DNA of 64,000 bases, taken from the NCBI RefSeq assembly GCF_018130695.1, contig NZ_JAFCJX010000003.1, forward strand, positions 62,001 to 126,000. Direction: 5' to 3'. Positions within the stretch are counted from its first letter, which is position 1; every line of letters starts with the position of its first letter. Both the position numbers and the translations under genes were made by a program. The DNA is from Bradyrhizobium jicamae. Lineage in GTDB: Bacteria > Pseudomonadota > Alphaproteobacteria > Rhizobiales > Xanthobacteraceae. This document shows, one piece after another, positions 24,664 to 33,189 of this stretch. The notes beneath the pieces were generated by a model. It did not search any database and had not been told where the DNA came from. It saw only the letters and a list, made by a program, of their open reading frames with translations.

Positions 24664-26654
24664 TGGCCCATCATCACCACGGCTCGGTACCGGCGACCGA
24701 CGCGTCGACCCCCTCCAGCGCGAACGCCGAGAAGGCGACCCTGGTCGGGACGCTGGTTCATCTCTGGCCCTACATCTGGCCGGGCGATCGCGCCGACCTG
24801 AAGATGCGCGTCGTCTGGTCGGTGGTGCTGCTGCTGTTCGCCAAGCTCGCGACGCTCTCGGTACCCTTCACCTTCAAATGGGCGATCGATGCGCTGAACG
24901 GCACGAACTCGGCGCCGGTGCAGTCCGACAACTGGATGATGTGGCTGATCGCGTCGCCCTTACTGATGACGATCGGCTACGGCGCGGTGCGCATCATCAT
25001 GGCGGTGCTGACGCAGTGGCGCGACGGCATCTTCGCCCGCGTCGCCATGCATGCGGTGCGGCGGCTCGCCTATCTCACCTTCGTCCACATGCACGAGCTG
25101 TCGCTGCGCTTCCATCTGGAGCGCAAGACGGGCGGCCTGACGCGGGTGCTGGAACGCGGCCGCACCGGCATCGAGACCATCGTGCGCATGGTGATCCTGC
25201 AGCTGATCCCGACCATCGTCGAGGTCGCGCTGTTGTCGGCCGTGCTGTTCTGGCAATTCGACTGGCGCTACGTGGTGGCGGTGCTGATCACCGTCGTCGT
25301 GTTCATGTACTTCACCTATGTCGCGACCGAGTGGCGGATCGAGATCCGCCGCAAGATGAACGACTCCGACACCGAGGCGAACACCAAGGCGATCGACTCG
25401 CTGCTCAACTACGAGACCGTGAAATATTTCGGCGCCGAGGAGCGCGAGGCCCGGCGCTACGACCGCTCGATGGAGCGCTACGAGCAGGCCAGCGTGAAGA
25501 CCTACACCTCGCTCGCCGTGCTCAACACCGGGCAGGCGATCATCTTCACCGCGGGCCTCACCGCGACCATGATGATGTGCGCCGTCGGCATCCGCAACGG
25601 CACCCACACCGTCGGCGATTTCGTGCTGATCAACGCCATGATGATCCAGCTCTACGTGCCCCTGAACTTCATGGGCATGGTCTATCGCGAGATCAAGCAG
25701 GCGATCATCGACATCGAGAAGATGTTCGAGGTGCTGTCGCGTAATCCGGAAGTCAAGGATCGTCCGGGCGCGCAGCCGCTTTCGATCTCGGCCGGCACCG
25801 TCCGTTTCGAGGACGTGCGTTTCTCTTACGATCCCGATCGTCCGATCCTGCGGGGCCTGAGCTTCGAGGTGCCGGCCGGCAAGACGGTCGCGATCGTCGG
25901 CCCCTCCGGCGCCGGCAAGTCGACGATCTCGCGGCTCTTGTTCCGCCTCTACGACATCTCCGGCGGCAAGATCCTGATCGACGGCCAGGACATCCGAAAT
26001 GTGACGCAGGCCTCGCTGCGCGCATCGATCGGCATGGTGCCGCAGGACACCGTGCTGTTCAACGACACCATCCGTTACAACATCCGCTACGGCCGCTGGG
26101 ACGCCAGCGATGTCGAGGTGGAGGAGGCGGCGCAGCTCGCGCAGATCGACGCCTTCATCAAGATGTCACCGAAGGGATACGAGACCCAGGTCGGCGAGCG
26201 CGGCCTGAAACTCTCCGGCGGCGAGAAGCAGCGTGTGGCGATCGCGCGCACCATTTTGAAGGCGCCGCCGATCCTGGTGCTCGACGAGGCGACCTCGGCA
26301 CTCGACAGCCATACCGAGCACGAGATCCAGGAGGCGCTGGACCGGGTCTCGCGCAACCGCACCTCGCTGGTGATCGCGCACCGCCTCTCGACTATCGTCG
26401 GCGCCGACGAGATCATTGTGCTTGATCAGGGCCGGATCGCCGAACGCGGCACCCATGCCCAGCTGCTGGCCGCCGACGGCCTCTATGCCAGCATGTGGAA
26501 CCGGCAGCGCGAGGCCGAGGCGGCCCGCGAAAAGCTCGCCCAGATCGACGACGACAACGAGGCGCCGAACCGCCTGCCGCCACAGGTGGCCGAGCCTGGC
26601 GCCGATTCGGCCCCGGCGCCGGCCGACAAGCCCTTGCCGACCGCCGCGGAATAG
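24663..26654 (+). CDS. Atm1/HMT1-type ABC exporter (ATPase plus permease)
   Basis: A 663-residue half-transporter of the Atm1 (ABCB7-like) family: a His-rich start (MAHHHHG), six membrane spans (about 50-350) and an ATPase domain with Walker [10 protein letters not shown], signature LSGGEKQR and Walker [14 protein letters not shown]. The [19 protein letters not shown] stretch after span 4 is a hallmark of Atm1 proteins, which export glutathione-bound sulfur or metal conjugates and support Fe-S metabolism or heavy-metal tolerance. The Ala/Pro-rich tail is variable. psd follows in the same direction. Confidence 0.93.
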   Translation: MAHHHHGSVPATDASTPSSANAEKATLVGTLVHLWPYIWPGDRADLKMRVVWSVVLLLFAKLATLSVPFTFKWAIDALNGTNSAPVQSDNWMMWLIASPLLMTIGYGAVRIIMAVLTQWRDGIFARVAMHAVRRLAYLTFVHMHELSLRFHLERKTGGLTRVLERGRTGIETIVRMVILQLIPTIVEVALLSAVLFWQFDWRYVVAVLITVVVFMYFTYVATEWRIEIRRKMNDSDTEANTKAIDSLLNYETVKYFGAEEREARRYDRSMERYEQASVKTYTSLAVLNTGQAIIFTAGLTATMMMCAVGIRNGTHTVGDFVLINAMMIQLYVPLNFMGMVYREIKQAIIDIEKMFEVLSRNPEVKDRPGAQPLSISAGTVRFEDVRFSYDPDRPILRGLSFEVPAGKTVAIVGPSGAGKSTISRLLFRLYDISGGKILIDGQDIRNVTQASLRASIGMVPQDTVLFNDTIRYNIRYGRWDASDVEVEEAAQLAQIDAFIKMSPKGYETQVGERGLKLSGGEKQRVAIARTILKAPPILVLDEATSALDSHTEHEIQEALDRVSRNRTSLVIAHRLSTIVGADEIIVLDQGRIAERGTHAQLLAADGLYASMWNRQREAEAAREKLAQIDDDNEAPNRLPPQVAEPGADSAPAPADKPLPTAAE

Positions 26655-26712
26655 TCGAAGTAGGGCGCCGATCTCCCGCCGATGGGGCGGGGCAGACGTG
26701 AAGCGAGCCCAG

Positions 26713-27411
26713 ATGTCGATCGCCAACTCCATCCGCCAGCAGATCCCTCCGATTCACCCCGAGGGCTATCCGTTCATCGGCGGCTTTGCGCTGGCGAGCC
26801 TGATCCTGTTCTGGCTGTGGAGCCCGCTCGGCTGGATCGGCGTCGTGCTGACGGTCTGGTGCGCGCTGTTCTTCCGCGATCCCGTGCGTGTCACGCCGGT
26901 CCGCGACGGCATCATCGTGTCGCCGGCCGACGGCCGCGTCTCGCTGGTGATGCAGGCGTTGCCGCCGGCCGAGCTCGGTCTCGGCGACAAGCCGCTGCCG
27001 CGGGTCTCGATCTTCATGAGCGTGTTCAACTGCCATGTGAACCGCAGCCCGGTGGCCGGCCGCATCGACCGCATCGCCTATCGTCCCGGTGCCTTCATCA
27101 ATGCCGAGCTCGACAAGGCGAGCGAGGACAATGAACGCAACGCGCTGGTCATCTCGACGCCGAACGGCCGGATCGGTGTGGTGCAGATCGCGGGCCTCGT
27201 GGCGCGCCGCATCGTCTGCTTCGTCAAGGAAGGCCAGTCGATCGGGGCCGGCGAGCGCTTCGGCCTGATCCGCTTCGGCTCCCGCCTCGACGTCTACATG
27301 CCCGAGGGCACCAGGGCGCTGGTCTCCGAAGGCCAGACTGCTGTCGCCGGCGAGACTGTCCTGGCCGACTTCCGCGACGCCGACTCGGGGCGGACATTCC
27401 GCGCCGATTAA
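26713..27411 (+). CDS. psd: phosphatidylserine decarboxylase proenzyme
   Basis: Makes phosphatidylethanolamine from phosphatidylserine. The 232-residue short form has hydrophobic N-terminal spans (about 20-55), [13 protein letters not shown], the core [19 protein letters not shown] and the self-cleavage site in [16 protein letters not shown], where the Ser of G-S becomes the pyruvoyl group. Start is ATG 26713; an in-frame GTG at 26698 is possible. It is 58 bases after the exporter and 75 bases before pssA, which makes its substrate. Confidence 0.96.
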   Translation: MSIANSIRQQIPPIHPEGYPFIGGFALASLILFWLWSPLGWIGVVLTVWCALFFRDPVRVTPVRDGIIVSPADGRVSLVMQALPPAELGLGDKPLPRVSIFMSVFNCHVNRSPVAGRIDRIAYRPGAFINAELDKASEDNERNALVISTPNGRIGVVQIAGLVARRIVCFVKEGQSIGAGERFGLIRFGSRLDVYMPEGTRALVSEGQTAVAGETVLADFRDADSGRTFRAD

Positions 27412-27485
27412 CCATTTATCCCGCTGGATCAGATGGTTCCGCCGCGCGATGGCGGAGCCGGGCAGCACTTGCTATATTGGATCGC

Positions 27486-28373
27486 ATGATGATGCCATCC
27501 GATCCGAACTCGACCGAGTACCGCCGCCGGCGCTTCCGCCCGATCCCGGTGCGGATGCTCGTGCCCAACATGATCACGCTGCTCGCGATCTGCGCGGGCC
27601 TGACGGCGATCCGGCTCTCCACCGAAGGGCGGATGGAGCTTGCGGTCGCGGCCATCGTGTTCGCCGCCGTGCTCGACGGCATCGATGGCCGCGTCGCGCG
27701 GCTGATGAAGGGCCAGTCGAAATTCGGCGCCGAGCTCGACAGCCTCGCCGACTTCGTCAATTTCGGCGTGGCGCCCGGCCTGATCCTGTATTTCTGGCAG
27801 CTGCATGATTTGAACAATGGCGGCTGGATCGCCGCGATGGTGTTTGCGATCTCCGGCGGCCTGCGGCTGGCGCGCTTCAACGCCTCGATCGACGATCCGA
27901 ACAAGCCGCCGTTTGCCGCGAATTATTTCACCGGCGTGCCGGCGCCGGCCGGCGCGGTGACCGCGCTGTTGCCGGTCTATCTCTCGTTCCTTGGCGTGCC
28001 GATGCCGCCGGCGACGCTGACCGCGTTCTATACGCTCTTGATCGCGTTCCTGATGGTGTCGCGCCTGCCGGTGTTCTCCGGCAAGTCTGTGAAGATGCGG
28101 GTGCCGCCGGAGATGGTGCTGCCGGTGTTCGTCGCGGTGGTGTTCTTCGTCGCGCTGCTGATCGGCTATCCTTGGCACATCCTGTCGGCCGGTACGGTGC
28201 TCTATCTGTTGAGCCTGCCGTGGGGCTGGAAGTCCTATCGCGACCACGAGCGCGAGCTTGCCGCGCAGACGCCGGCGGAGAGTGCGCCTGCGCCGACGTC
28301 GGCACCCGCTGCGACATATTCGCCGCAGGCCTCCAGTGCCGACCAGGACAACCGCCCGGCGCGGTTGAACTAG
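27486..28373 (+). CDS. pssA: CDP-diacylglycerol-serine O-phosphatidyltransferase
   Basis: Membrane enzyme that forms phosphatidylserine from CDP-diacylglycerol and serine. In 295 residues it shows the CDP-alcohol phosphotransferase motif DGIDGRVARLMKGQSKFGAE followed by LDSLAD, with the metal-binding Asp residues, and about eight membrane spans. The C-terminus (about 255-295) is an Ala/Pro/Gln-rich tail. ATG at 27486 is favoured. With psd it gives the complete two-step route to phosphatidylethanolamine. Confidence 0.96.
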   Translation: MMMPSDPNSTEYRRRRFRPIPVRMLVPNMITLLAICAGLTAIRLSTEGRMELAVAAIVFAAVLDGIDGRVARLMKGQSKFGAELDSLADFVNFGVAPGLILYFWQLHDLNNGGWIAAMVFAISGGLRLARFNASIDDPNKPPFAANYFTGVPAPAGAVTALLPVYLSFLGVPMPPATLTAFYTLLIAFLMVSRLPVFSGKSVKMRVPPEMVLPVFVAVVFFVALLIGYPWHILSAGTVLYLLSLPWGWKSYRDHERELAAQTPAESAPAPTSAPAATYSPQASSADQDNRPARLN

Positions 28374-28377
28374 AAGA

Positions 28378-28478
28378 CCCTCATGGTGAGGAGGCGCGCA
28401 AGCGCCGTCTCGAACCATGAGGCCACAGTCGGGCCTCGTCCTTCGAGACGCCGCTCCGCGGCTCCTCAGGATGAGGGG
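28378..28478. repeat. dispersed inverted repeat, CCTCATGGTGAGGAG family
   Basis: CCTCATGGTGAGGAGGCGCG and CGTCTCGAACCATGAGG face CCTCGTCCTTCGAGACG and CTCCTCAGGATGAGG, a nested inverted repeat five bases after the pssA stop. No second copy is in the window, but the form is that of a dispersed element. Confidence 0.75.
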
Positions 28479-28590
28479 TAAGACCTTCCACGGATATCAG
28501 CCATTCCCGTTCCCTGAGTTGGGTTCGCACCCGATCTCGGCTATAGCCGGGATGCATCCTCGCGAAGCCAAAAATCAGGAGAGAAACGCC

Positions 28591-29304
28591 GTGACCACAT
28601 CTGCCCCGTTGCCCGCATCCGTCCTCGAAGCGTTGGCGCGCTACGACACGCCGACGATCTGCAACGCGATGGAGATCGTGGCGCCCGAGCGCAGGCTGAT
28701 CGGCTACACCGTGAAGCCGCTGGTCTGTCCGTTTCCGACGCTGCCGCCGATCGTCGGCTATGCGCGCACGGTCGCGATCCGCTCGGTGCTGAAGTCCGGC
28801 CTCTCGGCGGAAGAGCAGTCGAAGCGCCGCATCGAATATTACGAATATGTCGGCACCGGCTTCGGGCCGCGCATCTCCGTGATCCAGGACATCGACGGTC
28901 CGGACGTCGGCTACGGCGCGTTCTGGGGCGAGGTGCAGAGCAATGTGCACAAGGCGCTCGGATGCCTCGGCGTCATCACCGACGGTTCGATCCGCGACAT
29001 CCCGCAATGGGCGCCGGGCTTCCAGGCGCTGGCCGGTTCGATCGGTCCGTCGCATGCCTGGGTGCATGCCGAGAGTTTTGGCGGTGAAGTCCGCGTCGCC
29101 GGCATGACCGTGCGCTCCGACGATCTGATCCACGCCGACAGCCATGGCGCCATCGTGATCCCCTATGAGGTCGCCGCCAAGCTGCCGGAAGCCGCCGAGC
29201 TCTGCGGCCGCCGCGAGACCCCGATCCTCGAGATCGCGCGAGCCAAGGATTTTACGCTGGAGAAGCTGAAGGACGCGCTGAAGAAGTCGGCGGAGATTCA
29301 CTAG
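28591..29304 (+). CDS. RraA family protein (HMG/CHA aldolase-like)
   Basis: A 237-residue protein of the RraA/4-hydroxy-4-methyl-2-oxoglutarate aldolase family. LARYDTPTICNAMEIV starts the fold. The active-site part includes FWGEVQSNVHKALGCLGVITDGSIRDIPQ, with Gly-x-x-x-D-G-x-x-R-D, and then DDLIHADSHGAIVIPYEVA. Members either retro-aldol cleave hydroxy-dicarboxylates or modulate RNase E; the extra N-terminal region favours a metabolic enzyme. The start is GTG 28591 with CAGGAGAG upstream; an ORF beginning at 28417 overlaps the repeat and is not used. Confidence 0.82.
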   Translation: MTTSAPLPASVLEALARYDTPTICNAMEIVAPERRLIGYTVKPLVCPFPTLPPIVGYARTVAIRSVLKSGLSAEEQSKRRIEYYEYVGTGFGPRISVIQDIDGPDVGYGAFWGEVQSNVHKALGCLGVITDGSIRDIPQWAPGFQALAGSIGPSHAWVHAESFGGEVRVAGMTVRSDDLIHADSHGAIVIPYEVAAKLPEAAELCGRRETPILEIARAKDFTLEKLKDALKKSAEIH

Positions 29305-29313
29305 CTCCGATGC

Positions 29314-29435
29314 CGTAGGGTGGGCAAAGGCGCATAGCGCCGTGCCCACCATCCACGGCGTGCTCGCGATGGTGGGCACGCTTCCGCCTTCGCTCGTTGA
29401 GCTACGGCGGACGGGGTCGCTTTGCCCACCCTACG
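29314..29435. repeat. dispersed inverted repeat, CGTAGGGTGGGCAAAG family (copy 1)
   Basis: CGTAGGGTGGGCAAAGGCGC faces GCTTTGCCCACCCTACG, with an inner GTGCCCACCAT/ATGGTGGGCAC pair. Other copies are at 34071-34192 and 52856-52978. It fills the convergent gap after the RraA gene, and its last bases (CTACG) supply the TAG stop of the zinc-ribbon gene. Confidence 0.95.
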
Positions 29436-29634
29436 ATTCACTGCCCTCGCGCAGGCGATCAATCCGCTGCATGGTCTCGATTACGAGATATCCGCCGTCG
29501 CGGTAGCGCTCGCTGATCTCGAGCGCATCGCCGTGGCAGTGCGGGCAGGTGCGCGCGCCCTCGAAGACGTATCGAACGCACTGGCGGCAGAGCACCAGCA
29601 CCGGCGCCGCTTTGGCGTGTCCGCTCGCAATCAT
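29431..29634 (-). CDS. small zinc-ribbon protein of the radical SAM cassette
   Basis: A 67-residue protein. The N-terminal ~15 residues are unstructured; a treble-clef style zinc site follows, LCRQC-x11-CPHC, then a helical acidic C-terminus containing YLVIETMQRIDRLREG. The start overlaps the radical SAM stop as ATGA, so the two are translationally coupled and stoichiometric production is likely. It may be a partner or peptide-binding accessory of the maturase. No exact family is recognised. The stop codon lies in the end of a dispersed repeat, so the C-terminus may have been trimmed by repeat insertion. Confidence 0.75.
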   Translation of the reverse strand: MIASGHAKAAPVLVLCRQCVRYVFEGARTCPHCHGDALEISERYRDGGYLVIETMQRIDRLREGSES

Positions 29635-30848
29635 GTGCAGCGCGCCTCCGGTGTTGGTTCCCTGGGCAACGGCTCCTCGATCAGCGCGAAGCGGCCGGTG
29701 GCAAACGGCAGGGCCGGGGCGTCCTCGACCTTGACGATGCGCTCGCGGATGCCGCGCTCGGCGAGCGTGAGCACGCGGTGATGACAATAGGGGTTGTTGC
29801 CGCGGCGGCCGAGCAGGGAGTCTGCGGTCCAGGTACAGCCGCCGCGACAGGCCTCGGCATAGTAGCAGTCGCGGCAAAAGCCCCAGAGGTCGTCAGTGCC
29901 GCGCGCGCGGTTGAACTGCAGCGCCGGGTGCGATTGCCATAATTCGGCGATCGATGTGGAACGAACATCGCCGGCGCCGTAACGATCGGTCGCCAGCGAC
30001 GGGCATCCCTTCACCGTGCCGTCGGCTTCCAGCCCGATCACATTCTGTCCCGCGGGGCAGCCTGAGTAATAGCCGCGGTCCGGGCCGCGCCACAGCACCT
30101 CGTGCGGGCCGAAATAGCCGATATTGTTGCCGGGCAGCAGCACCAGATCGTGCGCGCGCCCTTTCAGATGCAGCTCCGCCAGGAGCGGCATCAGTGTCGC
30201 GAGATCGTAGGGCTGCAGCAGGATGTCGTCGTGATCGACCGCATTGCCCATCGCGACGGTGAGCTGCACCTGCCAGTACTTTGCGCCCGCCGCGATGATG
30301 GTCTCCATCACCTGCGGAAGATCAGGCATCACCGACGCCGTGATCTGGGTGTTGACGCTCGCGGTTAGCCCGATCTGCCGGCAATCGTCGAGCACGCGCA
30401 GCGCTTCGCGATAGGAGCCGCGGACGCCGCGCAGCCGGTCATGCAGCGCCTCGGGCCCGTCGATGGAGACGCCGAGGCCGAGCAGGCCGGCGTCGGCCGC
30501 GGAGCGCAGCATGGACGACGACAGCTTGTAGGCGCCGCTCTGCATGGTGCAGTCGATGCCGTGGTCGCTGATCGCGCGGATGATGGTCAGCCAGTCCCGG
30601 CGGATGAAGGCCTCGCCGCCGATGATCGAGATCTCGCGGGTGCCGAGCTCGGCGAGCTGCCGGATCACGTCGATGCATTCGTCGGTCGTCAGCTCGCGGG
30701 CGCGGCGATGGCCGGCCCGCGAGCCGCAATGGATGCATTTCAGATTGCAGGCGAGCGTCAGCTCCCACACCACATAGACCGGCACGCAGTCGAGCTGGTC
30801 GCTGAGCGACAGCCGTCGTCGCGGCGTATCGTCGAGAGCTTGATCCAT
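29631..30848 (-). CDS. radical SAM/SPASM peptide maturase
   Basis: A 405-residue enzyme. The radical SAM core has LACNLKCIHCGSRAGH (Cys-x3-Cys-x2-Cys binding the 4Fe-4S/SAM cluster), SIIGGEAFIR and VSIDGPEALHDRLRG. The C-terminal SPASM domain (about 270-370) has CPAGQ, GTVKGC, then CRDCYYAEACRGGC (exact CX2CX5CX3C) and a final Cys in NPYCHH: ligands for two auxiliary clusters. Such enzymes install cross-links or other changes in ribosomal peptides. The DUF1843-like peptide gene is 96 bases upstream and the zinc ribbon overlaps the stop. The set recalls the maturase class paired with GDL-motif peptides, from memory. Confidence 0.88.
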   Translation of the reverse strand: MDQALDDTPRRRLSLSDQLDCVPVYVVWELTLACNLKCIHCGSRAGHRRARELTTDECIDVIRQLAELGTREISIIGGEAFIRRDWLTIIRAISDHGIDCTMQSGAYKLSSSMLRSAADAGLLGLGVSIDGPEALHDRLRGVRGSYREALRVLDDCRQIGLTASVNTQITASVMPDLPQVMETIIAAGAKYWQVQLTVAMGNAVDHDDILLQPYDLATLMPLLAELHLKGRAHDLVLLPGNNIGYFGPHEVLWRGPDRGYYSGCPAGQNVIGLEADGTVKGCPSLATDRYGAGDVRSTSIAELWQSHPALQFNRARGTDDLWGFCRDCYYAEACRGGCTWTADSLLGRRGNNPYCHHRVLTLAERGIRERIVKVEDAPALPFATGRFALIEEPLPREPTPEARCT

Positions 30849-30944
30849 TGCATGTCGTCCGGAGGGCTCGCACGGCGGTTCGCATGCGGGGCGCAGGAAC
30901 CGCGCCCCGATTGCGACGTCAGGCCGAAGGTCGCGATGCCGGCG

Positions 30945-31148
30945 TCAGCCGCCTTTCGCCTTGATCGCGGCGTCGAGGTCCTTCAGCGACGCCTTGAGAT
31001 CGTCGGCGTCGGCGCCGTTGTGATCCTTCAGCAGATCGTTCGCCACCGTCTTGTAAGCCTTCAGCGTATTGAGATCGGCATATTTGCACTTGTCGCGAAT
31101 GATGACGCCATAGAGCGGACGGATTCCGCCGGAGGTGGGTGCTGCCAT
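30945..31148 (-). CDS. DUF1843-like peptide, candidate maturase substrate
   Basis: A 67-residue peptide. A flexible N-terminus (MAAPTSGG) precedes the family core RPLYGVIIRDKCKYADLNTL, which aligns with the P-Y-G-V-x-I ... S-G-D-L pattern of DUF1843, here with ADL in place of GDL. A helical stretch and an acidic ADADDLKASLKDLDAAIK end it. It has one Cys (in DKCKYADL). Start: ATG 31148 with GGAG eight bases upstream; ATG 31154 is too close to it. Position just upstream of a radical SAM/SPASM gene makes it a likely substrate, but no modified product is known to me. Confidence 0.72.
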   Translation of the reverse strand: MAAPTSGGIRPLYGVIIRDKCKYADLNTLKAYKTVANDLLKDHNGADADDLKASLKDLDAAIKAKGG

Positions 31149-31185
31149 TGTCATATCTCCAATGAAGTTGGTTTTTCCAATCTGA

Positions 31186-31226
31186 GTCGAACTGACGCCG
31201 GACACTTCTGCCGACGTCAGTTCGAC
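31186..31226. promoter_or_regulatory. perfect 12-bp inverted repeat upstream of the peptide gene
   Basis: GTCGAACTGACG (31186-31197) and CGTCAGTTCGAC (31215-31226) are exact reverse complements with a 17-base spacer, in which CGG/CCG can pair further. The near arm is 37 bases from the peptide start codon. It may be an operator for a dimeric regulator or a stable 5' leader hairpin. Confidence 0.6.
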
Positions 31227-31358
31227 CCTCGCGGCAAGTGTGCGGGGCGCTGGCAGCGAATGCAACCTAAAAGTGAGTCATGGAACATCACAGTTTAAGG
31301 AGGTATCGTGAGCGGTCGCCACGGCAAGGGCCGCGGTGCGGACCGCCGCCGTGCCACA

Positions 31359-31979
31359 TTATGTCGGCGCGATCCTGGCGACATCGCCGGCGCCGCGGAT
31401 CGTCATGTCGATGGCGACATAGAGAATGACGGCGAGGCCGACATAGGCGATCCAGCGATAGTTTTGCAGCAGCCGCGCGATGAAGGCCGCGGCGGCGCCC
31501 ATCATGGCGATCGAGAGCATCAGGCCGAAGACCAGAACGATCGGGTGCTCGCGCGCCGCGCCGGCTACGGCGAGCACATTGTCGAGCGACATCGAGACGT
31601 CGGCGACGATGATCTGAGTGGTTGCCTGCAACAGGGTTTTTCGCGGCGCCATCGCGCCCGGTCCGCCGGCGGTCGCCAGCTCGGCGGTGTGAGATGCGCG
31701 CAATTCGCGCCACATCTTCCAGCACACCCATAGCAGCAGGAGTCCGCCCGCCAGCAGCAGGCCGACGATCTGCATGATCTGCGTCGCCACCACGGCAAAC
31801 ATGATGCGCAGCAGCGTCGCCGCACCGATGCCGATCAGGATCGCCTTGCTGCGCTGTTGCTCGGGCAGGCCGGCGGCGGCGAGACCGATCACGACGGCGT
31901 TGTCGCCGGCCAGCACGAGGTCGATGACGACGACCTGCACCAGCGCGCCGAGCATATCGAGCGAAAACAGTTCGGACAT
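31359..31979 (-). CDS. TerC family integral membrane protein
   Basis: A 206-residue membrane protein with about seven spans. Two internal repeats carry the family's acidic motifs LVLAGDNAVVIGLAA and VADVSMSLDNVLAVAG (Asp-Asn pairs inside the membrane). TerC proteins act in metal homeostasis, notably manganese export or metalation of exported proteins. GGGGAG lies seven bases before ATG 31979. I see no convincing yybP-ykoY riboswitch in the 230-base leader. It is upstream and co-directional with the peptide/radical SAM genes, 210 bases away. Confidence 0.9.
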   Translation of the reverse strand: MSELFSLDMLGALVQVVVIDLVLAGDNAVVIGLAAAGLPEQQRSKAILIGIGAATLLRIMFAVVATQIMQIVGLLLAGGLLLLWVCWKMWRELRASHTAELATAGGPGAMAPRKTLLQATTQIIVADVSMSLDNVLAVAGAAREHPIVLVFGLMLSIAMMGAAAAFIARLLQNYRWIAYVGLAVILYVAIDMTIRGAGDVARIAPT

Positions 31980-32210
31980 GGATCTTGCTCCCCTTGCTGT
32001 CGGGGAGTGGTCCGATCCTGACGTGGGATATATCGCCATCCGGCTGAAGATCCGAACGGCGCCACAGGTCGAAACAGGGCCACTCCAACTTCATTCCAGT
32101 CCGACATCGCAGCTTTTTGGCTGCCAGAGGGGCCCGGCCTGGGACTTACCGCATGATCCGGAAAAGTGTGAAGCGGTTTTCCGAGAAGATCATGCGCAAA
32201 CAAACGCGGT

Positions 32211-32561
32211 TTACGGTCGCGAACCCGGACGGAGCGCAGCCTGTTCCTCGAAGAACAACGCCGCCTGGTCCGGCTCGCCGAGAATTGCCGCCGCGCACCC
32301 CATCAGGGTGAATGCGCCGGCAAAATCCCACAAGGTGATGTGCGTCGAATTCCTCTGCACGTGAATGGCGCAGGCCACGATCGCGGTGATCGCCGCCTGT
32401 ATGAACAGCAGCATGCTGAGCGCGGGCAGGACGAGCCCCGGCTCCAGCAGGCGGATGGCCAGAATCGTCGGCAGCGCGGTCAGCGCGCCGAACAGCAGCA
32501 GCATGCCGTACGGTTGCAACGGCGCATTGCGCATGATCCTGTTCGAAGCGGACGCAAACAT
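32211..32561 (-). CDS. three-span membrane protein (116 aa)
   Basis: Not recognised. The 116-residue protein has three likely spans: about 19-40 (YGMLLLFGALTALPTILAI), 46-68 (LPALSMLLFIQAAITAIVAC) and 78-95 (LWDFAGAFTLMGCAAAIL). A short acidic loop and EEQAALRPGSRP follow. A purine-rich GAGAG precedes the ATG. It is divergent from the SDR-like ORF at 32736 and 230 bases downstream of the terC start. Function unknown. Confidence 0.65.
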   Translation of the reverse strand: MFASASNRIMRNAPLQPYGMLLLFGALTALPTILAIRLLEPGLVLPALSMLLFIQAAITAIVACAIHVQRNSTHITLWDFAGAFTLMGCAAAILGEPDQAALFFEEQAALRPGSRP

Positions 32562-32735
32562 CGTGCTCTCGCTCGCGCAAGGCCCGGCAATCGCGCCACG
32601 GCCTGATTTGAGGTCACACGATACCAGAACGCAGCTATGCCGGCGCGTGGCGGAGCGCCGCAGATGGGTGTAGTCCTCTGCGACCGCGAGCCGCGCGACA
32701 AACTGTGCAAATCCACATCAGAATGGAACTCGGCG

Positions 32736-33146
32736 ATGAATGTGAACGGTCAGACGATCCTGATCACCGGTTCCACCGATGGCGTCGGCCGCTACGTGGC
32801 GAAGAAGCTCGCCATCGCCGGCGCCAGGGTGCTGATCCACGGCCGCGATGCCGCGCGGGCGCAAACGCTGGCCGATGAGATCGCGCGTGCCGGCGGCCGC
32901 GCGCCGAAATTCTATACTGCGGACCTGTCGTCTCTCGGTGAGGTGCGCAAGCTCGCCGATGCGGTGCTGTTGCGGCTCGGCGGTCCGCTGCTGGAGCTGA
33001 TCGATCGCCTGGCCTCCGCCGAGCTGCGCTCGCGGCAGGGCCAGATCGAAAAGCTCCTGCACGAGGCGCTGACGCGGCGCGGCGCCTGGCCGCCGAAAGT
33101 TTTGACGGAAGAGACGGCGGAGGACGAAACGCCGGAGACACGTTGA
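32736..33146 (+). CDS. chimeric ORF: N-terminal half of an SDR joined to an Arc-like segment
   Basis: A 136-residue ORF. Residues 1 to ~85 form the first half of a short-chain dehydrogenase (QTILITGSTDGVGRYVAKKL as the NAD site, HGRDAARAQTLADEI, TADLSSLGEVRKLADAV). The catalytic YxxxK half is missing. The rest, RLGGPLLELIDRLASAELRS then RQGQIEKLLHEALTRRGAW, reads like an Arc/ribbon-helix-helix protein. It may be a fusion of a decayed SDR with an Arc-like gene, or a pseudogene. Full-length SDRs have about 250 residues. It lies 43 bases before the metallopeptidase gene. Confidence 0.55.
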   Translation: MNVNGQTILITGSTDGVGRYVAKKLAIAGARVLIHGRDAARAQTLADEIARAGGRAPKFYTADLSSLGEVRKLADAVLLRLGGPLLELIDRLASAELRSRQGQIEKLLHEALTRRGAWPPKVLTEETAEDETPETR

Positions 33147-33189
33147 AGGCTGACTGAAAGATTCCAAGGAAACGACAGGGGAGTTTGCC

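Noticed and set aside
31980..32210. yybP-ykoY manganese riboswitch before terC
   Set aside because: Such switches often precede terC, but I could not find the conserved internal loops; the only GGGGAG is the ribosome site.
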